A stretch of DNA of 64,000 nucleotides from Sphingobacterium pedocola (GCF_015209965.1 NZ_MU158689.1:1290678-1354677), one strand, 5' to 3'; counted from the first letter of the stretch, positions 1 through 8,808 are shown. Made by a program: numbers and translations. Notes: generated by a model not told the origin, from the sequence alone.

Positions 1-1
1 A

Positions 2-691
2 AAGATTGTCGACATCATGATGATATTTGCGCCCTACGGTGTATTCGCACTTCTTGCTGCACTTATCGCGGAGGCCCCCTCTATCGATGTATTTAAAGCA
101 TTAGGTATGTACGCTTTTACAGTCGTACTGGGTCTCATCATACTTGTTTATGGTATATATTCTTTATTCATATACTTCTTCGGAAAGATGAATCCGTCTC
201 ATTTCTTCAAGGCTATTCTACCCGCACAGCTACTCGGTTTTTCAACCAGCTCTAGTGCGGCTACGCTACCCGTTACGATGGAATGTGCAGAAGAGAACCT
301 GGGTATACGGAAAGAGGTATTGAGTTTTGTTCTTCCTATCGGTGCAACGATCAACATGGACGGCACCTGTCTATACCAGGGCGTTGCGGCGATTTTCATT
401 GCGCAGGTAATGGGCTACGACCTTACTATGGCGCAGCAACTTAGCGTGATCGCCACCGCGACACTTGCCTCTATTGGTGCTGCAGCCGTCCCTGGAGCGG
501 GGATTTTAATGTTGGTAATCGTATTGGAATCGATCGGCGTTAGTCCAGCCGGAATCGCCCTGATATTCGCGGTCGATAGGCCACTGGATATGTTGAGAAC
601 AGCGGTCAATGTATCCGGTGATGCGATGGTCGCAGTGATAATAAATAGGGTTGGTATGAAAAAGCGAAACCTCTCCCAAGAAGAAGCGTAA
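2..691 (+). CDS. Dicarboxylate/amino acid:cation symporter (SDF/DAACS family), 3' part
   Basis: This is the C-terminal part of a sodium- or proton-coupled symporter for dicarboxylates or acidic amino acids in the inner membrane. The reading frame is open to the left edge, so the start is outside the window; the first ATG inside (17) is internal. Visible family signatures are the serine-rich SSSAATLP re-entrant loop, the GATINMDGT segment that binds cation and substrate, and the PGAG plus DRPLDMLRT-NVSGD segments of the last helices. About 229 residues of the usual 400-450 are present. It converges on the GH89 gene with only 21 bases between the stops. The exact substrate (glutamate, aspartate, C4-dicarboxylate) cannot be told. 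Confidence 0.9.
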   Translation, partial: KIVDIMMIFAPYGVFALLAALIAEAPSIDVFKALGMYAFTVVLGLIILVYGIYSLFIYFFGKMNPSHFFKAILPAQLLGFSTSSSAATLPVTMECAEENLGIRKEVLSFVLPIGATINMDGTCLYQGVAAIFIAQVMGYDLTMAQQLSVIATATLASIGAAAVPGAGILMLVIVLESIGVSPAGIALIFAVDRPLDMLRTAVNVSGDAMVAVIINRVGMKKRNLSQEEA

Positions 692-712
692 GTAGAATTT
701 CCGGTGCAGCAC

Positions 713-2968
713 TTACAATCCAAAATTTTCTGGTTCGTCCGACTGCTGCGCAATTTCTTCCACGTATTCCGCTTGCAAAGTAGGCGGTACGATCTGTTTC
801 GATTCACCCTGCATAACCGGCCACCACTTTGCATATAACCTTTCGGCTATCTCCAGGCTGTGGCCAGCTGCTACCGCGGGATACGTTTCGTGCCCCTCGG
901 TCCACGACTTTTCCCATGAGGAAAGCGCGTCAAAGAACGCATTCGCATTGTTTGCAGGTCGGCCGTAAGACTTACGCAGTTTTCGCTCGTGGTAGCGTTT
1001 GTTTTCATCAGCTGGCTGTTCTAAGAGGTAATCAATAAACATCCGCCAGCGCGGTACGTAAAAGCCTTTGATTAAGCCAGACCATTGCCTGTTGGAATAA
1101 TCAAAAAACAAGGCATTGGGTGTTACTGGCCCCCATACCGTTATAAGCGTTCGTGCAGCTTGTTCATAGCGGTTTTGCTCCTCCTCGTAATTTCCCCATT
1201 TTCGCGCGTCGTTAAGCCATTTACCCAACAGGAATTCCTCCCGTGTCGCCAACAGATCATCCAGATCTTCCATAAGTTCAATAAATTGTCGACCAGCCCT
1301 ACGCAATGCGTTTAGGTCTTTGTTTTTATACGCGATATTAATCTTTTGATGTAACAATAACGATAAATCCACTAGACACTGCCGTGCGACATCCACTACA
1401 TCATATTGGAACGTGGCTTTCTCTCCGAGTTCATTTGCCGCGTTGCGCATTTCGTTCCAAGCCGTCCACAGATCAATTAATGGATAGTCTCTCACCATAT
1501 CACCATTCATGGATACACTGGGCATAAATAATGCCGGGCGCGCGCATATAGGCGATTCCATGGAGATGATCTTCACCTTCTTTTGCTGATACACTGTTGC
1601 CAACAATATTTCCCAAGCGCGTGCAGCAGCCTCAGGTAGACTGCCGTAACGGGACTTGGCGTATTGTTTAGTCCAAGTCGGCGGGTCTTGTACGTCCTGA
1701 TGCCAAGCAATCTCCGTGGCAGCCTGATAAATAATGGGATTATGCTCGATTGCTTCCGGAAAGATGCCAAGCCCCTGCACGTTTTGGGCAGCAGGTAAAC
1801 GCTTCAAATGCAAGGCGTGACTCAGGAAATGCGTCATATTTCCACCCATATAATTTCGTCCCCCAAAATTATGCATCATACCGACTACCCAAGGCCTGCC
1901 CCAGTAGCTCTCGTGTTTTTTCCAGTTTGTCCCCGTCAGCGCCATCATCAGCGTCCGGTCCTTTGGGACAGCCCGCAGCAATCCCTGTCTAAGCGACCAA
2001 GTCTGTATAACCAGCACAGCTTCTGGGTCGATATCGTTAATTGCGGAAAATATAGCCTTACCCGCTTGCTCCAGATAGCCTTCCGTTTTGATGGGCGGCT
2101 GGCTCTCGTGAAATGGATCGACCGAATAATAATGATCTGTGCCAAAAAGCTTGTACTGCTCTTCGACGAATATTTCCGCTATCTCACGAAACAACGGATC
2201 CAGAGGGTCTATCTGGGCCGTTTCAAACGTAGATATCCAGTCGGTTTTGTAAACTTTAGCATCTGGATAAAACTTCGCAAGCGCGGTAGGTACGTAGCCA
2301 CTAAAGCCCTTTAGGATTGCTTTCATGCCCAACTCGCGCTCCCTTTCGATTATTTTCTGTCCCAGTACCAAGTGCCTATCTATCCAATCTTGTGAGAGCG
2401 GGCCCATCCAGCCCTCCAGGTTGTCCATCCATTGCCAGGCGAAATATGTTGGGCCGACCAGAAAATTTCGGATCGAATTATCATCCATTCCCAAACGCCG
2501 GAGCGTATTCTGCCATACCGCTTCCAGACCCGTTATAGCCAACGGCATATTAATGCCGTGCAGCGCCATCCAATCGATTTCACGCTCCCAGCGCTCCCAA
2601 TCCCACCATGGCATCGAATAACTAAATGTACAGTAATTGAGATACGCGCGGATGTCAAATTCCGTGCGTTGCGCAATCGGATGAAAATCGGTCGGTAAAA
2701 GATCCGGGAGATCCAATTGGTCACTGTTCCAAGAAATATGGCAATTGCAGACATATTTCAGGTACCAGTGCAATGCAGACGCAATCGCTACGGGTGTATT
2801 TCCTTTAAGAACAACTTTTTTGCCTTTCGGAAAAATCTCAAAAAAATCTTCTGTTTCTCTGTCGGTATGCGCGATCACAACCGTGAACTGTTCATTTCGG
2901 TCTGGTAGTATTCTTTTTATTAAAGCTTCGGCAGCGTGTTGAAAGCTATTGTCTTTTGAAATCTTCAT
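713..2968 (-). CDS. Alpha-N-acetylglucosaminidase, GH89 (NAGLU-like)
   Basis: The 751-residue protein resembles NAGLU family enzymes, which remove terminal alpha-linked N-acetylglucosamine. It has the family order: an N-terminal alpha/beta domain (about 1-90), a central (beta/alpha)8 barrel and a helical C-terminal domain. The probable acid/base and nucleophile glutamates lie in DPFHESQPP and IFPEAIEHNP. Other barrel motifs are WYLKYVCNCHISW and MTHFLSHALHLKRLP. No signal peptide is seen: the protein begins MKISKDNSFQHAAEAL and no upstream in-frame start adds one, whereas GH89 enzymes are usually exported. It is monocistronic and convergent with the symporter. Substrate (host glycan, heparan-type or bacterial polymer) is not resolved by sequence. 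Confidence 0.9.
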   Translation of the reverse strand: MKISKDNSFQHAAEALIKRILPDRNEQFTVVIAHTDRETEDFFEIFPKGKKVVLKGNTPVAIASALHWYLKYVCNCHISWNSDQLDLPDLLPTDFHPIAQRTEFDIRAYLNYCTFSYSMPWWDWERWEREIDWMALHGINMPLAITGLEAVWQNTLRRLGMDDNSIRNFLVGPTYFAWQWMDNLEGWMGPLSQDWIDRHLVLGQKIIERERELGMKAILKGFSGYVPTALAKFYPDAKVYKTDWISTFETAQIDPLDPLFREIAEIFVEEQYKLFGTDHYYSVDPFHESQPPIKTEGYLEQAGKAIFSAINDIDPEAVLVIQTWSLRQGLLRAVPKDRTLMMALTGTNWKKHESYWGRPWVVGMMHNFGGRNYMGGNMTHFLSHALHLKRLPAAQNVQGLGIFPEAIEHNPIIYQAATEIAWHQDVQDPPTWTKQYAKSRYGSLPEAAARAWEILLATVYQQKKVKIISMESPICARPALFMPSVSMNGDMVRDYPLIDLWTAWNEMRNAANELGEKATFQYDVVDVARQCLVDLSLLLHQKINIAYKNKDLNALRRAGRQFIELMEDLDDLLATREEFLLGKWLNDARKWGNYEEEQNRYEQAARTLITVWGPVTPNALFFDYSNRQWSGLIKGFYVPRWRMFIDYLLEQPADENKRYHERKLRKSYGRPANNANAFFDALSSWEKSWTEGHETYPAVAAGHSLEIAERLYAKWWPVMQGESKQIVPPTLQAEYVEEIAQQSDEPENFGL

Positions 2969-3050
2969 TAACTTGTTACATAAGGGGTGAAACGCATGTT
3001 TAGTTGGCCGACAGCAGGCAGATGTGTCTCAAACTATTGCGGATACTTGT

Positions 3051-3075
3051 CAAAACAGCAGTACACGCTGTTTTG
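3051..3075. other. Orphan stem-loop between divergent genes
   Basis: A 9-bp perfect inverted repeat (CAAAACAGC / GCTGTTTTG) with a 7-base loop is followed on the + strand by TTTTG. It lies 80 bases upstream of the GH89 start and 150 bases upstream of the sigma remnant. It looks like a terminator for + strand transcription, but no + gene precedes it. It may block antisense transcription or be a leftover. Confidence 0.4.
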
Positions 3076-3168
3076 TTTTGAATCATACGCATACGAAGTT
3101 AGGAAAAAATGAGCGATGAGGAAAACTTGTTTGGCATAGAACAGGTAGTGCTGGGGGTTATTTTATAA

Positions 3169-3199
3169 TTGCATATAAAAGCAAATATATATAAGTTTG
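3169..3199 (+). promoter_or_regulatory. Bacteroidota-type promoter of the ECF sigma remnant
   Basis: TTG at 3169-3171, a 20-base spacer and TAAGTTTG at 3192-3199 match the Bacteroidota sigma-A consensus (TTG, about 19-20 bases, TAnnTTTG). The ATG of the next gene is 24 bases downstream. The promoter is intact although the gene it serves is truncated. Confidence 0.6.
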
Positions 3200-3222
3200 T
3201 AGGGCAAGTAGATACATGAGGA

Positions 3223-3630
3223 ATGGTGGATTATAAGATTTACGGCGATCGGGAGCTAGTCCAACTTATGCGTGGTGGTGACGAACGCGTCTTGGTTGAG
3301 ATATACGATCGCTATTGGGAAAAAATGTTAGCTGTAGCCTTTAATCGGTTAGGTAATCTAGAAGAAGCGGAGGAGTGCGTGCAAGACGTGTTATGCAAAT
3401 TATGGAAGTTGCGCAATGATTTCTCTTTAGCCAAACACGAACTTGCAAACTATTTAGCTCGCGCAATACGCAACCAGTCATTCAATATTTTAGATCGCCG
3501 GCATCGCGAACGCCTAAAGGCAGAAGGTTATTCCCCAATTGAGATGGTAAACCTCCACACGCCGGAACGTGAGCTGATTGCGCGGGAGTTGAAGAGGCCA
3601 AGCCTCTTCAACTTTATTATATTCAAATGA
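3223..3630 (+). pseudogene. Truncated ECF sigma-70 factor (region 2 only)
   Basis: The 135-residue frame begins like a FecI-type ECF sigma factor that accompanies SusC/SusD loci. Sigma region 2 is clear: MRGGDERVLVEIYDRYWEKM, then the core-binding helix EEAEECVQDVLCKLW and the -10-reading segment ANYLARAIRNQSFNILDRR. After TPERELIARELKRP the family should continue into region 4, the helix-turn-helix that reads the -35 element. Instead the frame runs into a 12-bp inverted repeat and stops after SLFNFIIFK. Whole ECF factors are 165-200 residues, so region 4 is absent. No FecR gene or receptor is nearby. I infer a decayed gene; a trapped regulator fragment that binds RNA polymerase is possible but unsupported. 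Confidence 0.8.
3587..3625 (+). terminator. Perfect 12-bp hairpin with T-rich tail at the sigma truncation point
   Basis: AGTTGAAGAGGC (3587-3598) and GCCTCTTCAACT (3602-3613) are perfect inverted copies with a 3-base loop, followed by TTATTATATT. It has the form of an intrinsic terminator and is also exactly where similarity to the sigma family ends. The left arm still encodes the family-like LKRP, so the right arm looks like an inverted copy made when the 3' part of the gene was lost. Confidence 0.65.
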
Positions 3631-3690
3631 TATTTAGATTAACTGCTGTGGCAAGGTATTTGGAACATGTTTAGGAAACAATAAGATACT

Positions 3691-4317
3691 ATGGCATTAT
3701 TAGAAGATCTCGCGTGGCGTCATGCAACCAAAGCATACGATCCCCTTAAAAAAGTAAGCAGTGAAAATATTGATAAAATTATAGAAGCAGCACGGTTGGC
3801 GCCCACGTCTTCTGGCTTGCAGCCCTTTAGGATTATTGTAGTAGAAAATAAGGAGCTCCGCGAGAAGCTCGTGCCGGGCGCATTGAATCCCGAGTGTATG
3901 CGCGAGTGCTCCCACCTATTGGTCTTTGCAGCGTGGGATCAATACACACCAGAACGCATTGATGCGATGTATGACAGAACAACCGATGAACGTGGTCTCC
4001 CACGTGGACGGTTCAAGAGCTACACCGATAGTATCAAAAAGCTCTATGCTGGTCAAAGTCCAGATCAGCATTTCGCGCACGCATCCAAGCAATCTTATAT
4101 TGCACTGGGTATGGCGATGGCGCAGGCCGCCGAATTGCGTATAAACACTACACCAGCAGAAGGTTTTGATAACCAGTTAGTGGATGACGTATTAGCTTTA
4201 CATAAGCTCGGTCTAAAAAGCGTGACCTTGCTGTATGTGGGTTACAATGATCCAGCACGGGATTGGCTTGCCCCGATGAAAAAAGTTAGAAATCCTGTGG
4301 ATGAGTTTGCTTTTTAG
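3691..4317 (+). CDS. Nitroreductase family FMN-dependent NAD(P)H oxidoreductase
   Basis: The 208-residue protein matches the NfsB/NfnB-like nitroreductase fold, a homodimer in the cytoplasm that binds FMN and reduces nitroaromatics, quinones or similar acceptors with NAD(P)H. Motifs are the N-terminal RHATKAYDP loop, the FMN-binding PTSSGLQPFRIIVV segment, the central QSYIALGMAMAQAAELRI helix and the C-terminal VTLLYVGYNDPARDWLAP. It is full length. It starts 60 bases after the sigma remnant; the hairpin at 3587-3613 makes shared transcription unlikely. The physiological substrate is unknown. Confidence 0.92.
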   Translation: MALLEDLAWRHATKAYDPLKKVSSENIDKIIEAARLAPTSSGLQPFRIIVVENKELREKLVPGALNPECMRECSHLLVFAAWDQYTPERIDAMYDRTTDERGLPRGRFKSYTDSIKKLYAGQSPDQHFAHASKQSYIALGMAMAQAAELRINTTPAEGFDNQLVDDVLALHKLGLKSVTLLYVGYNDPARDWLAPMKKVRNPVDEFAF

Positions 4318-4492
4318 TAGTCTTTTTTATGTCAAAAATAGAATAAGCTTATTAGATTACAGTTTACAGCGCATTCGCCCGACTGAATTTAACCTTAAAA
4401 ATTGGCGCAGAGATCTTTACCTTTCACAGTAAATTTTTATGAAAAATCTGTTAAAAAGTGTGAAATAGAATCCAAAAAAAATTAATTGGACT

Positions 4493-4571
4493 TATATTTG
4501 TAATTCATAATTAGGTTAATAATTGGTTAGTTTAGAAATCCCGTAGCTCCCCGCTGCGGGATTTCTTTTAT
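4493..4571 (+). ncRNA. Possible very short transcript: promoter motif plus strong terminator
   Basis: The 309-base gap between the nitroreductase and the GH105 gene holds no ORF. It has a TATATTTG (-7 consensus) at 4493-4500, and about 35 bases later a hairpin of AAATCCCGTAGC (4536-4547) with GCTGCGGGATTT (4553-4564), 12 pairs with one G-U, loop TCCCC, then CTTTTA. A transcript would be about 65 nt. A good -33 TTG at the normal distance is not seen. Alternatives: the hairpin terminates the nitroreductase transcript, or acts on GH105 transcription from the other strand. The terminator is firm; the RNA is tentative. Confidence 0.35.
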
Positions 4572-4626
4572 TAGTCCGATCGATTATTTCAAATTCGGGT
4601 TTTCGTTGTTTGTGCGGTTGTACTAA

Positions 4627-5763
4627 TTACTTTTTCTCCGTCAACAGTGCACTTGCGCACCACAAGAGCGCGGCTTGCCCGTGAAAATCGCCGACCAATC
4701 TTCTACGATTAAGATAATGTTCCTTTGTAGAACCGACATTAGTGCCGATACAAACATCTCTTAGGTCGCCATTATCATTAATATACGGCATAATCGCCAT
4801 CCAGGCCTTACGTACAACCGGTGCATATTCAGCTTGCTTTAGCCAACCTTCTTTTACACCGACAATCATAGCATACGTAAACATAGCCGATCCCGAGGTT
4901 TCGGTCCACGATTCCGTTGGTTCATCAACAAGTTGCCCCCAAAGCCCCTCTTTATTGGTATTTAATTTTAAGGTGTGCATCATCCGTTGATAACTCGTCA
5001 AAATCCGCGCATAGTATTCACTATCTTTAGGTAAATTTTTTAATAACTCGGTCATGCCTGCAGCCATCCAGCCGTTACCTCTCCCCCAGAAAAATGGTGC
5101 CTGTTTGGCATGGTAAAATAGGCCGTTTGGTCGTTGGATGGAATCCAGGTATACCGTCATTTCGTAGGCTGCCCGATCGATGTACTTTCTCTCCTTTGTT
5201 GCAAGGTATGCATGACTTTGAATAGCTGTGATCATATACATATCGTCTATCCAGAATCTGGTTTGCCAGCTAAGTCCCCTATCCAAAAATGCGCGGTGTT
5301 TAACACTGTCGCTAGCAGATGATTTTGGAAGCTGCCACTGCCGATCAGCAAAATCGATACCGATATGGTAATAAAGCGGATTTTCGGTGAGCATATAGAG
5401 CCGTAATGGAATAACCCCAAAAACCGTATTATCGACGTGATTGGGTTTCTGCATCAGTTCCTTTCTCTTTCCCAAAAGCGGAAAGAAACGTTTCTCCAAA
5501 ACCCTAAGCAACGCTTTATTATTCGTTTTTTCACTGAAAACCAACGCTCCCAGCCAGGTGCAAGTTTCCGGATAAACGATATAAGGAGGTTCACCCTTTA
5601 TTTCATCAAAATGCCTATAATCGCTGGAAAGGAAGTTTTTTACTAACTTCTCACCAATGATCTTAGGGTCGGCATAGGTAGGTAAATCGTGCCATATGCC
5701 ATTTTGTGCATAAGTCTGCATACTCATGAACAATATACAGATTTTTAGAATTGTGCTTTTCAT
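4627..5763 (-). CDS. GH88/GH105 unsaturated glucuronyl/rhamnogalacturonyl hydrolase
   Basis: The 378-residue protein has a signal peptide ending about MQTYAQ and an (alpha/alpha)6 barrel like YteR/RhiN. These enzymes hydrate the unsaturated uronic acid left at the non-reducing end of oligosaccharides by polysaccharide lyases. Signatures: RFWIDDMYMITAIQSHAY, with the catalytic acidic residue in DD, and FFWGRGNGWMAAGM, with the family WGRGNGW. HGQAALLWCASALL ends the barrel. It is the last gene of the minus-strand PUL, 88 bases after the Big2 lipoprotein. No polysaccharide lyase is encoded in the window, so its substrate must come from lyases elsewhere or it acts on another glycan. Confidence 0.88.
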   Translation of the reverse strand: MKSTILKICILFMSMQTYAQNGIWHDLPTYADPKIIGEKLVKNFLSSDYRHFDEIKGEPPYIVYPETCTWLGALVFSEKTNNKALLRVLEKRFFPLLGKRKELMQKPNHVDNTVFGVIPLRLYMLTENPLYYHIGIDFADRQWQLPKSSASDSVKHRAFLDRGLSWQTRFWIDDMYMITAIQSHAYLATKERKYIDRAAYEMTVYLDSIQRPNGLFYHAKQAPFFWGRGNGWMAAGMTELLKNLPKDSEYYARILTSYQRMMHTLKLNTNKEGLWGQLVDEPTESWTETSGSAMFTYAMIVGVKEGWLKQAEYAPVVRKAWMAIMPYINDNGDLRDVCIGTNVGSTKEHYLNRRRLVGDFHGQAALLWCASALLTEKK

Positions 5764-5851
5764 ACTATCTAATCGTTACGTCATAAAGCCATCGACTAAA
5801 AAGTGTCGATGGCCCAAATTACGCGTTAATTTTTAAAATTAGGTCCACATA

Positions 5852-7147
5852 CTATTCACTTGCGCCATATACCCGTATACGGTTTATACTCGCATTATCA
5901 CCCCTGTTACTTTCGGTTACGTTAATACGAATATAACGAACTTTTTGCTTAGGAAAGGAAACATAACGTTTATCGTCTGAAGCAGGCGCAGTCCCCCAGT
6001 TTAGCTCACCTACCGATGTAAACGTTCCACCATTTTCGCTCACTTCAATGCTGCCTTTGCGTAGATCGTTATTTGTTGTTCTCCTGTTAATCATTATCTC
6101 GGTAATCATCTGTTGTGCCTTCATATCCACCAGGATCCAGTGTGGTAGCTTTTCTGTACCTCCCTCCCATTTGCTGTGCCAAAAAGGCGAAGATCCATCA
6201 ACAAAGATGGCTCCAGGCGTACCCTGTGATGCATTGAAAGAAGATGCGGTAGCGGTCCAGCCTGTATAACTTAGCTCCGCTTCAACAAAGAGGCTCACGG
6301 TAGACTGTACCGGATTGGCATCCTTGGAAGAAACGGTAATCTCTACCTCACCCCGGCCTTTCGCCGTTACGACACCCTCCTCGTCTACCGTCGCAATATC
6401 CGGGCGGTTACTTTCATAACGGAGCTCCACCCCCGCTGCTATAGCTGGCAGTATGGTAAGTTCTCTCCTCAATGGATACGTGCCACCCATAGGCACAATG
6501 CTCAACCGATGAGTTGGCATTACGATCTCAGATACGGTAAGATCCAGCACCTTTACTTTAACGGTCGTGCGAATTTCTGGATCGTGTACCGCCCGCACAG
6601 TTAAATTAGCTTCGCCATTTACACGGTGCCCCAAAGCCTTTCCTGCCTCATTGACTGTAAACACGCTAGCGTCGTCTGTGTGAAATGTTACCAAGGGCGT
6701 GCTATTCTCGGGTAGCAAATTGATCATTACCTTCTGTTCCAGGTTATATCCCACGATAAGAAAGCCGTCCACCATTCCTTGCACTTCAATTGTTTCGATA
6801 GACGGTCTTTCAATTGTAATGGTCCGTTGATCACTTAACCTACTACCGTCCTGGGTCTTCACGATCAAATCTGCTTCGCCCATTTTCTTCGGCATGATTA
6901 ATCCCTTTGCCGACACGGTAAATATTTCTTCGTCGCTCGATTTATAGGTAATTCCACCTCTTTCGGCATTTCCCGGTGCTATAGAAGCCTCTACAAGAAA
7001 TGTTTCATTCAACGGAATACGTAATCCTTCCTTATCGATATTCTGGATTAAGATATCGTTCACTTTTATTTCTTCGTTCTTGGAGCAGCTCCACAACGAA
7101 CATAGTAGCGTTATTATCACCACATTTTTTTTGATCAGGTGTATCAT
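5852..7147 (-). CDS. Surface lipoprotein with bacterial Ig-like (Big2) repeats and F5/8 type C domain
   Basis: The 431-residue lipoprotein begins with a signal II peptide (lipobox LWSC, acylated Cys about 21). Three Big2-like repeats follow; each ends in a beta-rich phrase of the type TYKSSDEEIFTVSAKGLIMP, VTFHTDDASVFTVNEAGKALG and RYESNRPDIATVDEEGVVTAKG. The C-terminal 150 residues (ATASSFNASQGTPGAIFVDG to INRIRVYGA) form a discoidin/F5-8C carbohydrate-binding module. It probably sits on the cell surface as the glycan-binding (SusF-position) protein of the PUL. It is 28 bases downstream of the GH76 gene. No catalytic domain is seen. Confidence 0.85.
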   Translation of the reverse strand: MIHLIKKNVVIITLLCSLWSCSKNEEIKVNDILIQNIDKEGLRIPLNETFLVEASIAPGNAERGGITYKSSDEEIFTVSAKGLIMPKKMGEADLIVKTQDGSRLSDQRTITIERPSIETIEVQGMVDGFLIVGYNLEQKVMINLLPENSTPLVTFHTDDASVFTVNEAGKALGHRVNGEANLTVRAVHDPEIRTTVKVKVLDLTVSEIVMPTHRLSIVPMGGTYPLRRELTILPAIAAGVELRYESNRPDIATVDEEGVVTAKGRGEVEITVSSKDANPVQSTVSLFVEAELSYTGWTATASSFNASQGTPGAIFVDGSSPFWHSKWEGGTEKLPHWILVDMKAQQMITEIMINRRTTNNDLRKGSIEVSENGGTFTSVGELNWGTAPASDDKRYVSFPKQKVRYIRINVTESNRGDNASINRIRVYGASE

Positions 7148-7175
7148 AATTCGGTATAGTTATTCAACAATTTTA

Positions 7176-8774
7176 TTATTTTTTTGCTTCAAAATCTGCA
7201 AGTCTCGCTAGCATCTCGACACATGCACCCTGGTACAGTATGCCCGATTCAGGTCGTGGACCGTTCGCTTTAAAATCATTGTTAAGTAAATTAGTCTGCA
7301 CATCCCTCGCTGGCGACATCCAGGCATGTTGCATTATTTTTCGATAAGCCTGTACGTACTTCTCATTATTATCTACATGGCACAATTCGATATAACCCCT
7401 CAACAAAATAGCATTGAACCACACATTGTTATCCGTCCACATCACAATTTCCTCACCGAGTGCGGCCGAATGATAGGGTTTAAACCATCGTTTATAGGCC
7501 GCTTCAGCTGTCTCTTGGGCATCCGTCAAGTATTGGCTGTCGCCTGTAATCTCGTATAATAAGACAGCGGCCTGCACAGGCTGCCCCGCATTGTAAGTGA
7601 ATTTCGTTTTGTCTACGATAACAGCCGAACCCGGGTTGGACGGATCAGATAGCTTTATATTATCCCAGTACAGTTTATCCTCGGGATCCTGTAACCGATC
7701 TTTCACCCAATGGTAAAATTCCTTTGCCCTGTCGAGGTATACCTGTTCGTCGGTTGCCTGATAAAGTTTGGCGCCAAGTACGGCGGCAGGGGCGGTAGAA
7801 CAAGTATTCTTTCCTTTGTCACCTTCCTTCCAGTGCACGCCGCCACCCATCAGATCGTTTGTTCCCGACAACACAAAATTCCAGACCAGTTTTGCACGCT
7901 CGAGGTATTTGGTATCTTTGGTGAGCAGGTACAGATCGACCATATCTAATCCGATCCATACATTATCATCATAAAAGCGTTCGTCGCCGCCCCCGGGAAA
8001 CACAGCATACCCCTCAGGCCCGCCCTGCCTCTGGTTTCGAAATTTATCGATCGATGTGAGCAGCCTATTATCGTAGAGTGTCGCATATTTCGCCTTTAGT
8101 GCCGGATCGTGCTCGCCCATACTTTTCAATGCCGTGTAGCCAGAAAATACGGCACCCTGACCCCATACTGTAGAAGCTCCGTCCCAAAACGTATTCCGTC
8201 GTGGATAATATTCGCCCCACACATCCAATGGCATGCCGTCCAGAAAATAGGTTATCAAGGCGTCCATCATCTCATCCGCAGCCGTCATCAGCATATCGCC
8301 CTGTTGATCCTGCGTGACTTCCAGTTTCAAGTTAAAAGATTGCTTTGCAACAGCGCTATGAATACCATTACTGGCATGCACCGTCCATTTGATATCGACA
8401 GGGTTGCCCACTGTAGCACCCACTGCCCTTGCCAGCGAATCCAATGTTACACGAGGTACGGCTAGTGCGGTCGCAGACCCTAGCTTATCGGGTCTGCGGC
8501 TCATCAAGGGTTGCGAGAAATCACCCGATACTTTATCAAATACTACCGTATAGAACGCCAATGTGCCATTCGAGACAGTGGCTTCAGACCACTTGAACTG
8601 AAGTCCATCGCCGTTCTCAGCGAGTGTTACCGTACTCCCGTCTATCGGTGCACGCAAATCTACCCCTTGTACCCGACCTTCACCGAGTCCACCTTTTTCA
8701 TCTTTCTCGCAGGCCACAAAACATATTGCGGATGCCATGGCGAGCGTATATATAGCTATTATATTTTTCTTCAT
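7176..8774 (-). CDS. Lipoprotein with SusE-like N-domain fused to GH76 (alpha-1,6-mannanase family)
   Basis: The 532-residue lipoprotein (lipobox about FVAC, Cys 22) has two parts. Residues about 36-150 resemble the SusE N-terminal glycan-binding domain (DLRAPIDGSTVTL, LQFKWSEATVSNGTLAFYTVVFD). Residues about 165-530 are a GH76 (alpha/alpha)6 barrel with the catalytic aspartate pair in RFYDDNVWIG (D269, D270), plus FWDGASTVWGQGAVFSGY and KFTYNAGQPVQAA. GH76 enzymes cleave alpha-1,6-mannan backbones, such as yeast mannan, or related polymers. It occupies the SusE position of the operon, 34 bases after susD. The fusion implies a binding protein that also cuts. Confidence 0.87.
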   Translation of the reverse strand: MKKNIIAIYTLAMASAICFVACEKDEKGGLGEGRVQGVDLRAPIDGSTVTLAENGDGLQFKWSEATVSNGTLAFYTVVFDKVSGDFSQPLMSRRPDKLGSATALAVPRVTLDSLARAVGATVGNPVDIKWTVHASNGIHSAVAKQSFNLKLEVTQDQQGDMLMTAADEMMDALITYFLDGMPLDVWGEYYPRRNTFWDGASTVWGQGAVFSGYTALKSMGEHDPALKAKYATLYDNRLLTSIDKFRNQRQGGPEGYAVFPGGGDERFYDDNVWIGLDMVDLYLLTKDTKYLERAKLVWNFVLSGTNDLMGGGVHWKEGDKGKNTCSTAPAAVLGAKLYQATDEQVYLDRAKEFYHWVKDRLQDPEDKLYWDNIKLSDPSNPGSAVIVDKTKFTYNAGQPVQAAVLLYEITGDSQYLTDAQETAEAAYKRWFKPYHSAALGEEIVMWTDNNVWFNAILLRGYIELCHVDNNEKYVQAYRKIMQHAWMSPARDVQTNLLNNDFKANGPRPESGILYQGACVEMLARLADFEAKK

Positions 8775-8808
8775 AATTACGTTCGTTATCTGCTATCGTG
8801 TTATGTAT

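Noticed and set aside
415..834. Minus-strand frame opposite the symporter
   Set aside because: It overlaps both flanking genes on coding strands and has no recognisable domain or signal.
1808..2314. Plus-strand frame inside the GH89 gene
   Set aside because: A shadow of a clear GH89 coding frame; composition is unlike neighbouring proteins.
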